Assembly: GCA_016462245.1 (NCBI GenBank) | Contig: JAEMTR010000023.1 | Location: 1 to 13,695, forward strand | Direction of reading: 5' to 3' | Length of the DNA stretch: 13,695 bases | From: Solirubrobacteraceae bacterium | Lineage (GTDB): Bacteria > Actinomycetota > Thermoleophilia > Solirubrobacterales > Solirubrobacteraceae | Shown: positions 12,832 to 13,695 of the stretch, piece after piece | Position numbering within the stretch: position 1 is the stretch's first letter | Layout: each line of letters opens with the position of its first letter | Program-made: the position numbers and the translations under genes | The notes under the pieces: model-generated | Databases searched by the model: none | What the model saw: only the letters and a program-made list of their open reading frames with translations | What the model was told of the DNA's origin: nothing

Positions 12832-12872
12832 TGACATAGCGCACGTCAGATTGGCGCGCGGCTCGCTAGCGT
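12832..12872 (+). promoter_or_regulatory. possible mdh promoter and operator in the icd-mdh gap
   Basis: The 100-base gap holds TAGCGT (12867-12872) as a possible -10 that would give a leader of about 36 bases. TGAC-N9-GTCA (12832-12848) is an inverted half-site pair just upstream, and TCGAATTCGA (12818-12827) is a 10-bp palindrome soon after the icd stop. No -35 is convincing and no clear terminator for icd is seen. Confidence 0.3.
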
Positions 12873-12899
12873 CTCAAGAGTCGTTTCCAACCGTCCGTC

Positions 12900-12906
12900 G
12901 AGGGAG
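12900..12906 (+). promoter_or_regulatory. Shine-Dalgarno site of mdh
   Basis: GAGGGAG, 8 bases before the ATG at 12915; the clearest ribosome site in the window. Confidence 0.65.
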
Positions 12907-12914
12907 AACCAAAG

Positions 12915-13695
12915 ATGAGCAGTCCGACCAAGATCACTGTCACAGGAGCCGCTGGCCAGATCGGCTACGCGCTGCTTTTCCGAATCGCCTCAGGGCAGCT
13001 ACTCGGCCCCGAACGCCCGGTTGAGCTTCGTTTGCTTGAGATCACGCCGGCGCTCGGCGCCGCTGAAGGAACAGCAATGGAGCTGCTCGACTGCGCCTTT
13101 CCGCTGCTTAGCGGGGTTGAGATCAGCGACCAGCCCGATGAGGCATTCGATGGCGCCAACATTGGCTTCCTCGTCGGTGCCCGCCCACGCACGAAGGGGA
13201 TGGAACGCGGCGACCTGCTTGAGGCCAACGGTGGGATCTTCGCGCCGCAGGGCAAGGCGATCAACGACAACGCCGCAGATGACATCCGCGTTCTTGTCGT
13301 TGGAAATCCTGCCAACACCAATGCCCTGATCGCGATGGGCAACGCACCCGACGTTCCTGCCGAACGCTTTTCGGCAATGACGCGGCTCGACCACAATCGC
13401 GCGATCGCGCAGCTCGCGAGCAAAACCGGGATGCCCGTCTCTGAGATCAAGCGGATGATCATCTGGGGCAACCACTCGGCTACGCAGTACCCCGACATCA
13501 GCCACGCGACGATCGGCGGCAAGCCGGCTGCTGAGGTGATCGACGACCAAGCCTGGGTCGAAGACCAGTTCATCAGCCGCGTGCAGCAGCGCGGCGCCGA
13601 AGTGATCGAAGCTCGCGGCTCCTCCAGCGCGGCGTCAGCGGCCAACGCAGCGATCGACCACATGCACGACTGGGTGCTCGGTTCGGCCGAGGGCG
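12915..13695 (+). CDS. mdh: malate dehydrogenase (3' end beyond window)
   Basis: Interconverts malate and oxaloacetate with NAD in the TCA cycle. The first 260 residues are present; the usual length is about 325-330, so some 65-70 are missing. It is the cytosolic/chloroplast-like group common in actinobacteria. The NAD-binding loop is GAAGQIGYALL (11-21), with Glu42 at the end of the second strand, the acidic residue expected for NAD rather than NADP. The active-site loop ARPRTKGMERGD gives Arg92 and Arg98. NPANTNA (131-137) follows, then LDHNRA with Asp159 and Arg162, and WGNHSATQYPD with catalytic His187. The ATG at 12915 follows a strong GAGGGAG site at 8 bases. It lies 100 bases after icd on the same strand and may have its own promoter. 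Confidence 0.97.
   Translation, partial: MSSPTKITVTGAAGQIGYALLFRIASGQLLGPERPVELRLLEITPALGAAEGTAMELLDCAFPLLSGVEISDQPDEAFDGANIGFLVGARPRTKGMERGDLLEANGGIFAPQGKAINDNAADDIRVLVVGNPANTNALIAMGNAPDVPAERFSAMTRLDHNRAIAQLASKTGMPVSEIKRMIIWGNHSATQYPDISHATIGGKPAAEVIDDQAWVEDQFISRVQQRGAEVIEARGSSSAASAANAAIDHMHDWVLGSAEG

Noticed and set aside
12965..13663. Minus-strand open frame (232 codons) opposite mdh
   Set aside because: mdh on the plus strand has complete catalytic motifs and a strong ribosome site; the antisense translation is Ser/Ala-rich and featureless.
1..13695. tRNA, rRNA, CRISPR, insertion sequence or prophage attachment site
   Set aside because: I found no tRNA-like cloverleaf in the short gaps, no spaced repeat array, no transposase or integrase, and no terminal inverted repeats; gene content is core metabolism and repair.

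Overview
The window is GC-rich and densely coded: 11 protein genes, no gap longer than about 140 bases, and no RNA genes, mobile elements or CRISPR arrays that I can see. Gene order (dnaX-recR followed by lysC-asd), the aspartokinase layout, G/C-ending codons and several apparently leaderless promoters point to Actinomycetota. The anchor-less type E succinate dehydrogenase and the glutathione-transferase-like protein would fit a deep lineage such as Thermoleophilia, but that placement is inference.

Layout. Plus strand, 1-3491: the 3' end of dnaX (clamp-loader gamma/tau), recR (recombinational repair), then lysC and asd, which share an ATGA overlap and carry out the first two steps from aspartate to lysine, threonine and methionine. 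lysC contains a well-formed internal in-frame start that should produce a separate regulatory beta subunit. asd ends 6 bases from the end of the next gene, which is convergent.

Minus strand, 11490 down to 3498: six co-directional genes. aidB-like acyl-CoA dehydrogenase, an M50 site-2-type membrane protease with two CBS domains, and a long glutathione-S-transferase-like protein form a tight upstream group. After a 140-base gap that probably holds a promoter comes sdhA-sdhB-sdhE, a succinate dehydrogenase in which an HdrB-like protein with two CCG domains replaces the usual membrane-anchor subunits. SdhB carries an extra cysteine that should turn the usual [3Fe-4S] centre into [4Fe-4S].

Plus strand, 11600 to the end: icd (dimeric, eukaryote-like NADP isocitrate dehydrogenase) and mdh (malate dehydrogenase, cut by the window edge). 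With sdhABE these give three TCA-cycle enzymes around a divergent aidB/icd control region that contains a perfect 8-bp inverted repeat.

The items most worth follow-up are the type E SDH with no anchor gene beside it, the predicted LysC beta subunit, and a recurring TANNNT-8/9 nt-ATG arrangement at three genes that suggests leaderless transcription. I see no wholly new system; most genes belong to well-known families.
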